From assembly GCF_052857255.1 (NCBI RefSeq), contig NC_135504.1, positions 146,222,121-146,286,120 on the forward strand: DNA of 64,000 bases, in the 5' to 3' direction. The DNA comes from Amblyomma americanum (lineage: Eukaryota > Arthropoda > Arachnida > Ixodida > Ixodidae). Positions 23,201-37,516 of the stretch are shown in pieces. The notes beneath the pieces were generated by a model. It saw only the letters and a list, made by a program, of their open reading frames with translations, did no database searches and was not told the origin of the DNA. The translations under genes were made by a program, and so were the position numbers. Numbering within the stretch: the first letter of the stretch is position 1; each line of letters opens with the position of its first letter.

Positions 23201-24720
23201 GTCTAAAACAGCTTGTTTCGTTGAACTAAGCACGAATACATGCTTTTCGCGCAGTTATAAGAGAAAAACGTTTTGACGCGTATCAGAGGAACACTTGTAA
23301 AACCGATGTGTTGTGATTTAGCTCGTTTCGGTCTAAAACAGCTTGTTTCGCTGTATTAAGCAAGAATACGTGCTTTTCGCGCAGTTATAAGAGAAAAAGT
23401 TTTGACGCGTGTCACAGGGACACGTGTAAAACCGACGTGTTCAGATTTAGCTCGTTCCGGTCTAAAACAGCTTGATTCGTTGTATTTAGCACGAAAACAT
23501 GCTTTTCGCGCAGTTATAAGAGAAAAAGTTTTGACGAGTATCACGTGGATACTTGTAAAACCGATGTGTTCAGATACAGCTCGTTTTGGTATAAAACAGC
23601 TTGTTTCGTTGTTTTAAACACGAATACATGCTTTTCGCGCAGTTATAGAAGAAAAAGTTTTGACCGCGTATTAGAGGGACACTTTTAAAACTGATGTGTT
23701 TCAGATTTAGCTCATCTCGGTCTAAAACAGCTTGTTTCGTTGTATTAAGCACGAATACATGCTTTTCGCGCAGTTATAAGAGAAAAAGTATTGACGCGTG
23801 TCACAGGGACACTCGTAAAACCGATGTGTTTCAGATTTACATCGTTTCGGTCTTAAACAGCTTGTTTCGTTGGACTAAGCACGAATACATGCTTTTCGCG
23901 CAGTTATAAGAGAAAAAGTTTTGACGCGTGTCACAGGACACTCGTAAAACCGATGTGTTCAGATTTACATCGTTTCGGTCTTTAAACAGCTTGTTTCGTT
24001 GGACTAAGCACGAATACATGCTTTTCGCGCAGTTATAAGAGAAAAAAGTTTTGACGCGTATCAGAGGAACACTTGTAAAACCGGTGTGTTGTGATTTAGC
24101 TCGTTTCGGTCTAAAACAGCTTGTTTCGCTGTATTAAGCAAGAATACATGCTTTTCACGCAGTTATAAAAGAAAAAGTTTTGACGCGTGTCACAGGACAC
24201 TTGTAAAACCGATGTGTTCAGATTTAGCTCGTTTCGGTCTAAAACAGCTTGTTTCGTCGTATTAAAGCACGAATACATGCTTTTCGCGCAGTTATAAGAG
24301 AAAAAGTTTTGACGCGTATCAGAGAACACTTGTAAAACCGATGTTTTGTGATTTAACTCGTTTCGGTCTAAAACAGTTTGTTTCGTTGTATTAAGCAAGA
24401 ATACATGCTTTTCGCGCGGTTATAAGAGAAAACGTTTTGAAGCGTATCAGAGGAACACTTGTAAAACCGATGTGTTCAGATTTACCTCTTTTCGGACTAA
24501 ACAGCTTGTTCGTTGTATTAAGCACGAATACATGCTTTTCGCGCAGTTATAAGAGAAAAGTTTTGACGCGTATCACGTGGACACTTGGAAAACCGATGTG
24601 TTCAGATCTAGCTCATTTTGGTCTAAAACAGCTTGTTTCGTTGTATTAAGCACGAATACATGCTTTTCGCGCAGTTATAAGAGAAAAAGTTTTTGACGCG
24701 TATCAGAGGAACACTTGTAA
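20270..24720. repeat. about 4.45-kb higher-order unit, copy 1
   Basis: Matching variants occur at 20406 and 24857 (4451 apart), at 22319/27030 and 22791/27502 (4711 apart), and at 23402/27855 (4453 apart). The changes in offset are whole monomers (about 258 bp), so the two copies gained and lost monomers after duplication. Copy 1 includes the truncated monomer at about 20936. Confidence 0.75.
23660..24690. repeat. satellite stretch with clustered 1-base indels
   Basis: About a dozen single-base gains or losses, nearly all in short homopolymers, fall within about 1 kb. Examples are TGACCGCG, GTGTTTCAG twice, CACAGGACAC twice, TCTTTAAAC, ATTAAAGC, and GGACTAAACAGCTTGTTCG. The matching copy at about 18680-19640 has none of them. 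This looks like unpolished long-read sequence rather than biology. Confidence 0.7.
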
Positions 24721-27700
24721 AACCGATGTGTTGTGATTTAACTCTTTTCCGTCTAAAACAGCTTGTTTCGCTGTATTAAGCAAGAATACATGCTTTTCGC
24801 GCAGTTATAAGATAAAAAGTTTTGACGCGTGTCACAGGGACACTTGTAAAACCGATATGTTCAGATTTAGCTCGTTTCGGTCTAAAACAGCTTGTTTCGT
24901 TGTATTGAGCAAGAATACATGCTTTTCGCGCAGTTATAAGAGAAAAAGTTTTGACGCGTATCACATGGACACTTTTAAAACCGATGTGTTCAGATTTAGC
25001 TCGTTTCGGTCTAAAACAGCTTGTTTCGTTGTATTAAGCACGAATACATGCTTTTCGCGCAGTTATAAGAGAAAAAGTTTTGACGCGTATCAGAGGAACA
25101 CTTGTAAAACCGATGTGTTGTGATTTAGCTCGTTTCGGTCTAAAACAGCTTGTTTCGCTGTATTAAACAAGAATACATGCTTTTCGCGCAGTTATTAGAG
25201 AAAAAGTTTTGACGAGTATCACGTGGAACACTTGTAATACCGATGTGTTGTGATTTGGCTCGTTTCGGTCTAAAACAGCTTGTTTCGTTGTATTAAGCAA
25301 GAATACATGCTTTTCGCGCAGTTATAAGAGAAAACGTTTTGACGCGTATCAGAGGAACACTTGTAAAACCGATGTGTTCATATTTACAGAAAACGTTTTG
25401 ACGCGTATCAGAGGAACACTTGTAAAACCGATGTGTTCAGATTTACCTCTTTTCGGACTAAAACAGCTTGTTTCGTTGTATTAAGCACGAATACATGCTT
25501 TTAGCGCAGTTATAAGAGAAAAAGTTTTAAAGGCGTGTCACAGGGACACTTGTAAAACCGATGTGTTCAGATTTACCTCGTTTCGGTCTAAAACAGCTTG
25601 TTTCGTTGAACTAAGCACGAATACATGCTTTTCGCGCAGTTATAAGAGAAAAACGTTTTGACGCGTATCAGAGGAACACTTGTAAAACCGATGTGTTGTG
25701 ATTTAGCTCGTTTCGGTCTAAAACAGCTTGTTTCGCTGTATTAAGCAAGAATACGTGCTTTTCGCGCAGTTATAAGAGAAAAAGTTTTGACGCGTGTCAC
25801 AGGGACACGTGTAAAACCGACGTGTTCAGATTTAGCTCGTTTCGGTCTAAAACAGCTTGATTCGTTGTATTAAGCACGAATACATGCTTTTCGCGCAGTT
25901 ATAAGAGAAAAAGTTTTGACGAGTATCACGTGGATACTTGTAAAACCGATGTGTTCAGATTTACATCGTTTCGGTCTTAAACAGCTTGTTTCGTTGGACT
26001 AAGCACGAATACATGCTTTTCGCGCAGTTATAAGAGAAAAAGTTTTGACGCGTGTCACAGGGACACTTGTAAAACCGATGTGTTCAGATACAGCTCGTTT
26101 TGGTATAAAACAGCTTGTTTCGTTGTATTAAGCACGAATACATGCTTTTCGCGCAGTTATAAGAGAAAAAGATTTTACGCGTATCAGAGGAACACTTGTA
26201 AAACCGTGTGTTGTGATTTAGCTCTTTTCGGTCTAAAACAGCTTGTTTCGTATTATTAAGCAAGAATACGTGCTTTTCGCGCAGTAATAAGAGAAAAAGT
26301 TTTGACGCGTGTCACAGGGACACTTGTAAAACCGATGTGTTCAGATTTAGCTCGTTTCGGTCTAAAACAGCTTGTTTCGTTGTATTAAGCACGCATACAT
26401 GCTTTTCGCGCAGGTATAAGAGAAAAAGTTTTAAAGGCATGTCACAGGGACACTTGTAAAACCGATGTGTTCAGATTTACCTCGTTTCGGTCTAAAACAG
26501 CTTGTTTCGTTGGACTAAGCACGAATACATGCTTTTCGCGCAGTTATAAGAGAAAAAAGTTTTGACGCGTATCAGAGGAACACTTGTAAAACCGATGTGT
26601 TGTGATTTAGCTCTTTTCGGTCTAAAACAGCTTGTTTCGTATTAATAAGCAAGAATACATGCTTTTCGCGCAGTTATAAGAGAAAAAGTTTTGACGCCTG
26701 TCACAGGGACACTTGTAAAACCGATGTGTTCAGATTTAGCTCGTTTCGGTCTAAAACAGCTTGTTTCGCTGTATTAAGCAGGAATACATGCTTTTCGCGC
26801 AGTTATAAGAGAAAAAGCTTTAAATACATGTCACAGGGACACTTGTAAAACCGATGTGTTCAGATTTACCTCGTTTCGATCTAAAACAGCTTGTTTCGTT
26901 GGACTAAGCACAAATACATGCTTTTCGCGCAGTTATAAGAGAAAAAGTTTTGACGCGTATCAGAGGAACACTTGTAAAACCGATGTGTTGTGATTTAGCT
27001 CGTTTCGGTCTAAAACAGCTTGTTTCGCTGTGTTAAGCAGGAATACATGCTTTTCGCGCAGTTATAAGAGAAAAAGTTTTGACGCGTATCACATGGACAC
27101 TTTTAAAACCGATGTGTTCAGATTTAGCTCGTTTCGGTCTAAAACAGCTTGTTTCGTTGTATTAAGCACGAATACATGCTTTTCGCGCAGTTATAAGAGA
27201 AAAAGTTTTGACGCGTATCAGAGGAACACTTGTAAAACCGATGTGTTGTGATTTAGCTCGTTTCGGTCTAAAACAGCTTGTTTCGCTGTATTAAGCAAGA
27301 ATACATGCTTTTCGCGTAGTTATTAGAGAAAAAGTTTTGACGAGTATCACGTGGAACACTTGTAATACCGATGTGTTGTGATTTGGCTCGTTTCGGTCTA
27401 AAACAGCTTGTTTCGTTGTATTAAGCAAGAATACATGCTTTTCGCGCGGTTATAAGAGAAAACGTTTTGAAGCGTATCAGAGGAACACTTGTAAAACCGA
27501 TGTGTTCAGATTTACCTCTTTTCAGACTAAAACAGCTTGTTTCGTTGTATTAAGCACGAATACATGCTTTTCGCGCAGTTATAAGAGAAAAAGTTTTGAC
27601 GCCTGTCACAGGGACACTTGCAAAACCGATGTGTTCAGATTTACCTTGTTTCGGTCTAAAACAGCTTGTTTCGTTGAACTAAGCACGAATACATGCTTTT

Positions 27701-28400
27701 CGCGCAGTTATAAGAGAAAAACGTTTTGACGCGTATCAGAGGAACACTTGTAAAACCGATGTGTTGTGATTTAGCTCGTTTCGGTCTAAAACAGCTTGTT
27801 TCGCTGTATTAAGCAAGAATACGTGCTTTTCGCGCAGTTATAAGAGAAAAAGTTTTGACGCGTGTCACAGGGACACGTGTAAAACCGACGTGTTCAGATT
27901 TAGCTCGTTTCGGTCTAAAACAGCTTGATTCGTTGTATTTAGCACGAATACATGCTTTTCGCGCAGTTATAAGAGAAAAAGTTTTGACGAGTATCACGTG
28001 GATACTTGTAAAACCGATGTGTTCAGATACAGCTCGTTTTGGTATAAAACAGCTTGTTTCGTTGTTTTAAACACGAATACATGCTTTTCGCGCAGTTATA
28101 GAAGAAAAAGTTTTGACGCGTATTAGAGGGACACTTTTAAAACTGATGTGTTCAGATTTAGCTCATCTCGGTCTAAAACAGCTTGTTTCGTTGTATTAAG
28201 CACGAATACATGCTTTTCGCGCAGTTATAAGAGAAAAAGTTTTGACGCGTGTCACAGGGACACTCGTAAAACCGATGTGTTCAGATTTACATCGTTTCGG
28301 TCTTAAACAGCTTGTTTCGTTGGACTAAGCACGAATACATGCTTTTCGCGCAGTTATAAGAGAAAAAAGTTTTGACGCGTATCAGAGGAACACTTGTAAA
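24721..28400. repeat. about 4.45-kb higher-order unit, copy 2
   Basis: This is the second copy of the unit at 20270-24720. It carries its own truncated monomer at about 25388 and a three-monomer stretch at about 26560-26940 that has no counterpart at the same place in copy 1. Confidence 0.7.
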
Positions 28401-30419
28401 ACCGGTGTGTTGTGATTTAGCTCGTTTCGGTCTAAAACAGCTTGTTTCGCTGTATTAAGCAAGAATACATGCTTTTCGCGCAGTTATAAGAGAAAAAGTT
28501 TTGACGCGTGTCACAGGGACACTTGTAAAACCGATGTGTTCAGATTTAGCTCGTTTCGGTCTAAAACAGCTTGTTTCGTTGTATTAAGCAAGAATACATG
28601 CTTTTCGCTCAGTTATAAGAGAAAAAGTTTTGACGCGTATCAGAGGAACACTTGTAAAACCGATGTGTTGTGATTTAGCTCGTTTCGGTCTAAAACAGCT
28701 TGTTTCGCTGTATTAAGCAAGAATACATGCTTTTCGCGCAGTTATAAGATAAAAAGTTTTGACGCGTGTCACAGGGACACTTGTAAAACCGATATGTTCA
28801 GATTTAGCTCGTTTCGGTCTAAAACAGCTTGTTTCGTTGTATTAAGCCCGAATACATGCTTTTCGCGCAGGTATAAGAGAAAAAGTTTTAAAGGCATGTC
28901 ATAGGGACACGTAAAACCGATGTGTTAAGATTTACCTCGTTTCGGTCTAAAACAGCTTGTTTCGTTGTATTAAGCACGAATACTTGCTTTTCGCGCAGTT
29001 ATAAGAGAAAAAGTTTTAAAGGCGTGTCACAGGGACACTTGTAAAACCGATGTGTTCAGATTTACCTCGTTTCGGTCTAAAACAGCTTGTTTCGTTGAAC
29101 TAAGCACGAATACATGCTTTTCGCGCAGTTATAAGAGAAAAACGTTTTGACGCGTATCAGAGGAACACTTGTAAAACCGATGTGTTGTGATTTAGCTCGT
29201 TTCGGTCTAAAACAGCTTGCTTCGCTGTATTAAGCAAGAATATATGCTTTTCGCGCAGTTATTAGAGAAAAAGTTTTGACGAGTATCACGTGGAACACTT
29301 GTAAAACCGATGTGTTGTGATTTAGCTCCTTTCGGACTAAAACAGCTTGTTTCGTTGTATTAAGCACGAATACTTGCTTTTCGCGCAGTTATAAGAGAAA
29401 AAGTTTTAAAGGCGTGTCACAGGGACACTTGTAAAACCGATGTGTTCCGATTTACCTCGTTTCGGTCTAAAACAGCTTGTTTCGTTGAACTAAGCACGAA
29501 TACATGCTTTTCGCGCAGTTATAGAAGAAAAAGTTTTGACGCGTATCAGAGGAACACTTGTAAAACCGGTGTGTTGTGATTTAGCTCGTTTCGGTCTAAA
29601 ACAGCTTGTTTCGCTGTATTAAGCAAGAATACATGCTTTTCGCGCAGTTATAAAAGAAAAAGTTTTGACGCGTGTCACAGGGACACTTGTAAAACCGATG
29701 TGTTCAGATTTAGCTCGTTTCGGTCTAAAACAGCTTGTTTCGTCGTATTAAGCACGAATACATGCTTTTCGCGCAGTTATAAGAGAAAAAGTTTTGACGC
29801 GTATCAGAGGAACACTTGTAAAACCGATGTTTTGTGATTTAACTCGTTTCGGTCTAAAACAACTTGTTTCGCTGTATTAAGCAAGAATACATGCTTTTCG
29901 CGCAGTTATAAGAGAAAAAGTTTTGACGCGTGTCACAGGGACACTTGTAAAACCGATGTGTTCAGATTTAGCTCGTTTCGGTCTAAAACAACTTGTTTCG
30001 CTGTATTTAGCAAGAATACGTGCTTTTCGCGCAGTTATAAGAGAAAAAGTTTTGACGCGTGTCACAGGGACACGTGTAAAACCAATGTGTTCAGATTCAG
30101 CTCGATTCGGTCTAAAACAGCTTGATTCGTTGTATTAAGCACTAATACATGCTTTTCGCGCAGTTATAAGAGAAAAAGTTTTGACGCGTGTCACAGAGAC
30201 CCTTTGTAAAACCGATGTGTTCAGATTTAGCTCGTTTCGGTCTAAAACAGCTTGTTTCGTCGTATTAAGCACGAATACATGCTTTTCGCGCAGTTATAAG
30301 AGAAAAAGTTTTGACGCGTGTCACAGGGACACTTGTAAAACCGATGTGTTCAGATCTAGCTCGTTTTGGTGTAAAACAGCTTGTTTCGTTGTATTAAGCA
30401 CGAATACATGCTTTTCGCG

Positions 30420-33400
30420 CAGTTATAAGAGAAAAAGTTTAGACGCGTATCAGAGGAACACTTTTAAAACCGATGTGTTGTGATTTAACTCGTTTCGGTC
30501 TAAAACAGCTTGTTTCGTTGTATAAAGCAAGAATACATGCTTTTCGCGCAGTTATAAGAGAAAAAGTTTTGACGCGTATCAGAGGAACACTTGTAAAACC
30601 GATGTGTTGTGATTTAGCTCGTTTCGGTCTAAAACAGCTTGTTTCGCTGTATTAAGCAAGAATACATACTTTTCGCGCAGTTATAAGAGAAAAAGTTTAG
30701 ACGCGTATCAGAGGAACACTTGTAAAACCGATGTGTTGTGATTTAGCTCCTTTCGGTCTAAAACAGCTTGTTTCGTTGTATTAAGCAAGAATACATGCTT
30801 TTCGCGCAGTTATAAGAGAAAAAGTTTTGACGCGTGTCACAGGGACACGTGTAAAACCGATGTGTTCAGATTCAGCTCGTTTCGGTCTAAAACAGCTTGA
30901 TTCGTTGTATTAAGCACTAATACATGCTTTTCGCGCAGTTATAAGAGAAAAAGTTTTGACGAGTATCACGTGGATACTTGAAAAACCGATGTGTTCAGAT
31001 TCAGCTCGTTTCGGTCTAAAACAGCTTGTTTCGTTGTATTAAGCACGAATACATGCTTTTCGCGCAGTTATGAGAGAAAAAGTTTTGACGCGTATCACAT
31101 GGACACTTGGAAAACCGATGTGTTCAGATCTAGCTCGTTTTGGTCTAAAACAGCTTGTTTCGTTGTATTAAGCACGAATACATGCTTTTCGCGCAGTTAT
31201 AAGAGAAAAAGTTTTGACGCGTATCAGAGGAACACTTGTAAAACCGATGTGTTGTGATTTAGCTCGTTTCGGTCTAAAACAGCTTGTTTCGCTGTATTAA
31301 GCAAGAATACGTGCTTTTCGCGCAGTTATAAGAGAAAAAGTTTTGATGCGTGTCACAGGGACACGTGTAAACCGATGTGTTCAGATTTAGCTCGTTTCGG
31401 TCTAGAACAGCTTGATTCGTTGTATTAAGCACGAATACATGCTTTTCGCGCAGTTATAAGAGAAAAAGTTTTGACGAGTATCACGTGGATACTTGTAAAA
31501 CCGATGTGTTCAGATATAGCTCATCTCGGTCTAAAACAGCTTGTTTCGTTGTATTAAGCACGAATACATGCTTTTCGCGCAGTTATAAGAGAAAAAGTTT
31601 TGACGAATATCACGTGGATACTTGTAAAACCGATATGTTCAGATACAGCTCGTTTTGGTATAAAACAGCTTGTTTCGTTGTATTAAGCACGAATACATGC
31701 TTTTCGCGCAGTTATAAGAGAAAAAGTTCTGACGCGTGTCACAGGGACACTTGTAAAACCGATGTGTTCAGATTTAGCTCGTTTCGGTCTAAAAACAACT
31801 TGTTTGGTTGTATTAAGCACGAATACATGCTTTTCGCGCAGTTATAAGAGAAAAAGTTTTGACGCGTATCAGAGGAACACTTGTAAAACCGATGTGTTGT
31901 GATTTAGCTCGTTTCGGTCTAAAACAGCTTGTTTCGCTGTATTAAGCAAGAATACATGCTTTTCGCGCAGTTATAAGAGAAAAAGTATTGACGCGTATCA
32001 GAGGAACACTTGTAAAACCGATGTGTTCAGATTTACCTCGTTTCGGTCTAAAACAGCTTGTTTCGTTAGACTAAGCACGAATACAAGCTTTTCGCGCAGT
32101 TATCAGAGAATAAAGTTTTGACGCGTATCAGAGGAACACTTGTAAAACCGGTGTGTTGTGATTTAGCTAGTTTCGGTCTAAAACAGCTTGTTTCGCTGTA
32201 TTAAGCAAGAATACATGCTTTTCGCGCAGTTATAAGAGAAAAAGTTTTGACGCGTGCCACAGGGACACTTGTAAAACCAATGTGTTCAGATTTAGCTCGT
32301 TTCGGTCTAAAACAGCTTGTTTCGTTGTATTAAGCAAGAATACATGCTTTTCGCGCAGTTATAAGAGAAAAAGTTTTGACGCGTATCAGAGAAACACTTG
32401 TAAAACCGATGTGTTGTGATTTAGCTCGTTTCGGTCTAAGACAGCTTGTTTCGCTGTATTAAGCAAGAATAAGTGCTTTTCGCGCAGTTATAAGAGAAAA
32501 AGTTTTGATGCGTGTCACAGGGACACGTGTAAAACCGATGTGTTCAGATTTAGCTCGTTTCGGTCTAAAACAGCTTGTTTCGTTGTATTAAGCACGAGAA
32601 CATGCTTTTCGCGCAGTTATAAGAGAAAAAGTTTTAAAGGCCTGTCACAGGGGCACTTGTGAAACCGATGTGTTCAGATTTACCTCGTTTCGGTCTAAAA
32701 CAGCTTGTTTCGTTGAACTAAGCTCGAATACATGCTTTTCGCGCAGTTATAAGAGAAAAAAGTTTTGACGCGTATCAGAGGAACACTTGTAAAACCGATG
32801 TGTTGTGATTTGGCTCGTTTCGGTCTAAAACAGCTTGTTTCGTTGTATTAAGCAAGAATACATGCTTTTCGCGCAGTTATAAGAGAAAAAGTTTTGACGC
32901 GTATCAGACGAACACTTGTAAAACCGATGTGTTCAGATTTACCTCTTTTCGGACTAAAACAGCTTGTTTCGTTGTATTAAGCACGAATACATGCTTTTCG
33001 CGCAGTTATAAGAGAAAAAGTTTTGACGCGTATCACATGGACACTTGGAAAACCGATGTGTTCAGATCTAGCTCGTTTTGGTCTAAAACAGCTTGTTTCG
33101 TTGTATTAAGCACGAATACATGCTTTTCGCGCAGTTATAAGAGAAAAAGTTTTGACGCGTATCAGAGGAACACTTGTAAAACCGATGTGTTGTGATTTAG
33201 CTCGTTTCGGTCTAAAACAGCTTGTTTCGCTGTATTAAGCAAGAATACGTGCTTTTCGTGCAGTTATAAGAGAAAAAGTTTTGATGCGTGTCACAGGGAC
33301 ACGTGTAAACCGATGTGTTCAGATTTAGCTCGTTTCGGTCTAAAACAGCTTGATTCGTTGTATTAAGCACGAATACATGCTTTTCGCGCAGTTATAAGAG

Positions 33401-36242
33401 AAAAAGTTTTGACGAATATCACGTGGATACTTGTAAAACCGATATGTTCAGATACAGCTCGTTTTGGTATAAACAGCTTGTTTCGTTGTATTAAGCACGA
33501 ATACATGCTTTTCGCGCAGATATAAGAGAAAATGTTCTGACGCGTGTCACAGGGACACTTGTAAAACCGATGTGTTCAGATTTAGCTCGTTTCGGTCTAA
33601 AAACAACTTGTTTTGTTGTATTAAGCACGAATACATGCTTTTCGCGCAGTTATAAGAGAAAAAGATTAGACGCGTATCGGAGGAACACTTGTAAAACCGA
33701 TGTGTTGTGATTTAGCTCGTTTCGGTCTAAAACAGATTGTTTCTTTGTATTAGCAAGAATACATGCTTTTCGCGCAGTTATAAGAGAAAAAGTTTTGACG
33801 CGTATCAGAGGAACACTTGTAAAACCGATGTGTTGTGATTTAGCTTGTTTCGGTCTAAAACAGCTTGTTTCGCTGTATTAAGCAAGAATACATGCTTTTC
33901 GCGCAGTTATAAGAGAAAAAGTATTGACGCTTATCAGAGGAACACTTGTAAAACCGATGTGTTCTGATTTAGCTCATCTCGGTCTAAAACAGCTAATTTC
34001 GTTGTATTAAGCACGAATACATGCTTTTCGCGCAGTTATAAGAGAAAAAGTTCTGACGCGTGTCACAGGGACACTTGTAAAACCGATGTGTTCAGATTTA
34101 GCTCGTTTCGGTCTAAAAACAACTTGTTTTGTTGTATTAAGCACGAATACATGCTTTTCGCGCAGTTATAAGAGAAAAAGTTTTGACGCGTATCAGAGGA
34201 ACACTTGTAAAACCGATGTGTTGTGATTTAGCTCGTTTCGGTCTAAAACAGCTTGTTTCGCTGTATTAAGCAAGAATACATGCTTTTCGCGCAGTTATAA
34301 GAGAAAAAGTATTGACGCGTATCAGAGGAACACTTGTAAAACCGATGTGTTCAGATTTACCTCTTTTCGGACTAAAACAGCTTGTTTCGTTGTATTAAGC
34401 ACGAATACATGCTTTTCGCGCAGTTATAAGAGAAAAAGTTTTGACGCGTATCACATGGACACTTGGAAAACCGATGTGTTCAGATCTAGCTCGTTTTGGT
34501 CTAAAACAGCTTGTTTCGTTGTATTAAGCACGAATACATGCTTTTCGCGCAGTTATAAGAGAAAAAGTTTTGACGCGTATCAGAGGAACACTTGTAAAAC
34601 CGATGTGTTGTGATTTAGCTCGTTTCGGTCTAAAACAGCTTGTTTCGCTGTATTAAGCAAGAATACGTGCTTTTCGTGCAGTTATAAGAGAAAAAGTTTT
34701 GATGCGTATCACAGGGACACGTGTAAACCGATGTGTTCAGATTTAGCTCGTTTCGGTCTAAAACAGCTTGATTCGTTGTATTAAGCACGAATACATGCTT
34801 TTCGCGCAGTTATAAGAGAAAAAGTTTTGACGAATATCACGTGGATACTTGTAAAACCGATATGTTCAGATACAGCTCGTTTTGGTATAAAACAGCTTGT
34901 TTCGTTGTATTAAGCACGAATACATGCTTTTCGCGCAGTTATAAGAGAAAATGTTCTGACGCGTGTCACAGGCACACTTGTAAAACCGATGTGTTCAGAT
35001 TTAGCTCGTTTCGGTCTAAAAACAACTTGTTTTGTTGTATTAAGCACGAATACATGCTTTTCGCGCAGTTATAAGAGAAAAAGATTAGACGCGTATCGGA
35101 GGAACACTTGTAAAACCGATGTGTTGTGATTTAGCTCGTTTCGGTCTAAAACAGCTTGTTTCTTTGTATTAGCAAGAATACATGCTTTTCGCGCAGTTAT
35201 AAGAGAAAAAGTTTTGACGCGTATCAGAGGAACACTTGTAAAACCGATGTGTTGTGATTTAGCTCGTTTCGGTCTAAAACAGCTTGTTTCGCTGTATTAA
35301 GCAAGAATACATGCTTTTCGCGCAGTTATAAGAGAAAAAGTATTGACGCTTATCAGAGGAACACTTGTAAAACCGATGTGTGGTGATTTAGCTCTTTTCG
35401 GTCTAAAACAGCTTGTTTCGTATTATAAAGCAAGAATACGTGCTTTTCGCGCAGTAATAAGAGAAAAAGTTTTGACGCGTGTCACAGGGACACTCGTAAA
35501 ACCGATGTGATCAGATTTACCTCGTTTCGGTCTAAAACAGCTTGTTGCGTTGGACTAAGCACGAATACAAGCTTTTCGCGCAGTTATCAGAGAAAAAAGT
35601 TTTGACGCGTATCAGAGGAACACTTGTAAAACCGGTGTGTTGTGATTTAGCTCGTTTCGGTCTAAAACAGCTTGTTTCGCTGTATTAAGCAAGAATACAT
35701 GCTTTTCGCGCAGTTAAAAGAGAAAAAGTTTTGACGCGTGTCACAGGGACACTTGTAAAACCGATGTGTTCAGATTTAGCTCGTTTCGGTCTAAAACAGC
35801 TTGTTTCGTTGTATTAAGCAAGAATACATGCTTTTCGCTCAGTTATAAGAGAAAAAGTTTTGACGCGTATCAGAGGAACACTTGTAAAACCGATGTGTTG
35901 TGATTTAGCTCGTTTCGGTCTAAAACAGCTTGTTTCGCTGTATTAAGCAAGAATACATGCTTTTCGCGCAGTTATAAGAGAAAAAGTTTTGACGCGTGTC
36001 ACAGGGACACTTGTAAAACCGATGTGTTCAGATTTAGCTCGTTTCGGTCTAAAACATCTTGTTTCGTTGTATTAAGCACGAATACATGCTTTTCGCGCAG
36101 GTATAAGAGAAAAAGGTTTAAAGGCATGTCACAGGGACACTTGTAAAACCGATGTGTTCAGATTTACCTCGTTTCGGTCTAAAACAGCTTGTTTCGTTGG
36201 ACTAAGCACGAATACATGCTTTTCGCGCAGTTATAAGAGAAA
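30420..36242. repeat. large higher-order duplication, copy 1 (about 5.8 kb)
   Basis: It matches 37517-43210. The offset is 7097 bp (55 monomers) on the left and 6968 bp (54 monomers) after about 31500, so copy 1 has exactly one more monomer, located at about 31490-31620. Private variants such as CTAAAAACAACTTG, TTTGTATTAGCAAG and TGTGTGGTGATTT are shared in order. Confidence 0.85.
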
Positions 36243-37516
36243 AAAGTTTTGACGCGTATCAGAGGAACACGTGTAAAACCGATGTGTTGTGATTTAGCTC
36301 GTTTCGGTCTAAAACAGCTTGTTTCGCTGTATTAAGCAGGAATACATGCTTTTCGCGCAGTTATAAGAGAAAAAGATTTACAGGCATGTCACAGGGACAC
36401 TTGTAAAACCGATGTGTACAGATTTAGCTCATCTCGGTCTAAAACAGCTTGTTTCGTTGTATTAAGCACAAATACATGCTTTTCGCGCAGTTATCAGAGA
36501 AAAAGTTTTGTCGCGTATCAGAGGAACACTTGTAAAACCGATGTGTTGTGATTTAGCTCTTTTCGGTCAATAACAGCTTGTTTCGTATTATTAAGCAAGA
36601 ATACGTGCTTTTCGGGCAGTAATAAGAGAAAAAGTTTTGACGCGTGTCACAGGGACACTCGTAAAACCGATGTGTTCAGATTTACCTCGTTTCGGTCTAA
36701 AACAGCTTGTTTCGTTGGACTAAGCACGAATACATGCTTTTTGCGCAGTTATAAGAGAAAAAAGTTTTGACGCGTATCACATGAACACTTGTAAAACCGG
36801 TGTTCAGATCTAGCTCGTTTTGGTCTAAAACAGCTTGTTTCGTTGTATTAAGCACGAATACAATCTTTTCGCGCAGTTATAGGAGAAAAAGACTTGACGC
36901 GTATCACATGGACACTTTTAAAACCGATGTGTTCAGATTTAGCTCGTTTCGCTCTAAAACAGCTTGTTTCGTTGTATGAAGCACGAATACATGCTTTTCG
37001 CGCAGTTATAAGAGAAAAAGTTTTGACGCGTATCAGAGGAACACTTGTAAAACCGATGTGTTGTGATTTAACTCATTTCGGTCTAAAACAGCTTGTTTCG
37101 CTGTATTAAAGAAGAATACATGCTTTTCGCGCAGTTATAAGAGAAAAAGTTTTGACGTGTCACAGGGATGCTTGTAAAACCGATGTGTTCAGATTTAGCT
37201 CGTTTCGGTCTAAAACAGCTTGTTTCGTTGTATTAAGCAGGAATATATGCTTTTCGCGCAGTTATAAGAGAAAAAGATTAGACGCGTATCAGAGGAACAC
37301 TTGTAAAACCGATGTGTTGTGATTTAGCTCGTTTCGGTCTAAAACAGCGTGTTTCGCTGTATTAAGCAAGAATACATGCTTTTCGCGCAGTAATAGGAGA
37401 AAAAGTTTTGACGCGTGTCACAGGGACACTCGTAAAACCGATGTGTTCAGATTTAGCTCGTTTCGGTCTAAAACAGCTTGTTTCGTCGTATTAAGCACGA
37501 ATACATGCTTTTCGCG

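Noticed and set aside
30991..31257. Dozens of 60-120 codon ORFs across the satellite, many of 88 codons
   Set aside because: They are the 129-bp monomer read in its open frame, with near-identical repeats of 43 residues, no conserved start context and the same product type on both strands. They are by-products of a period divisible by three.
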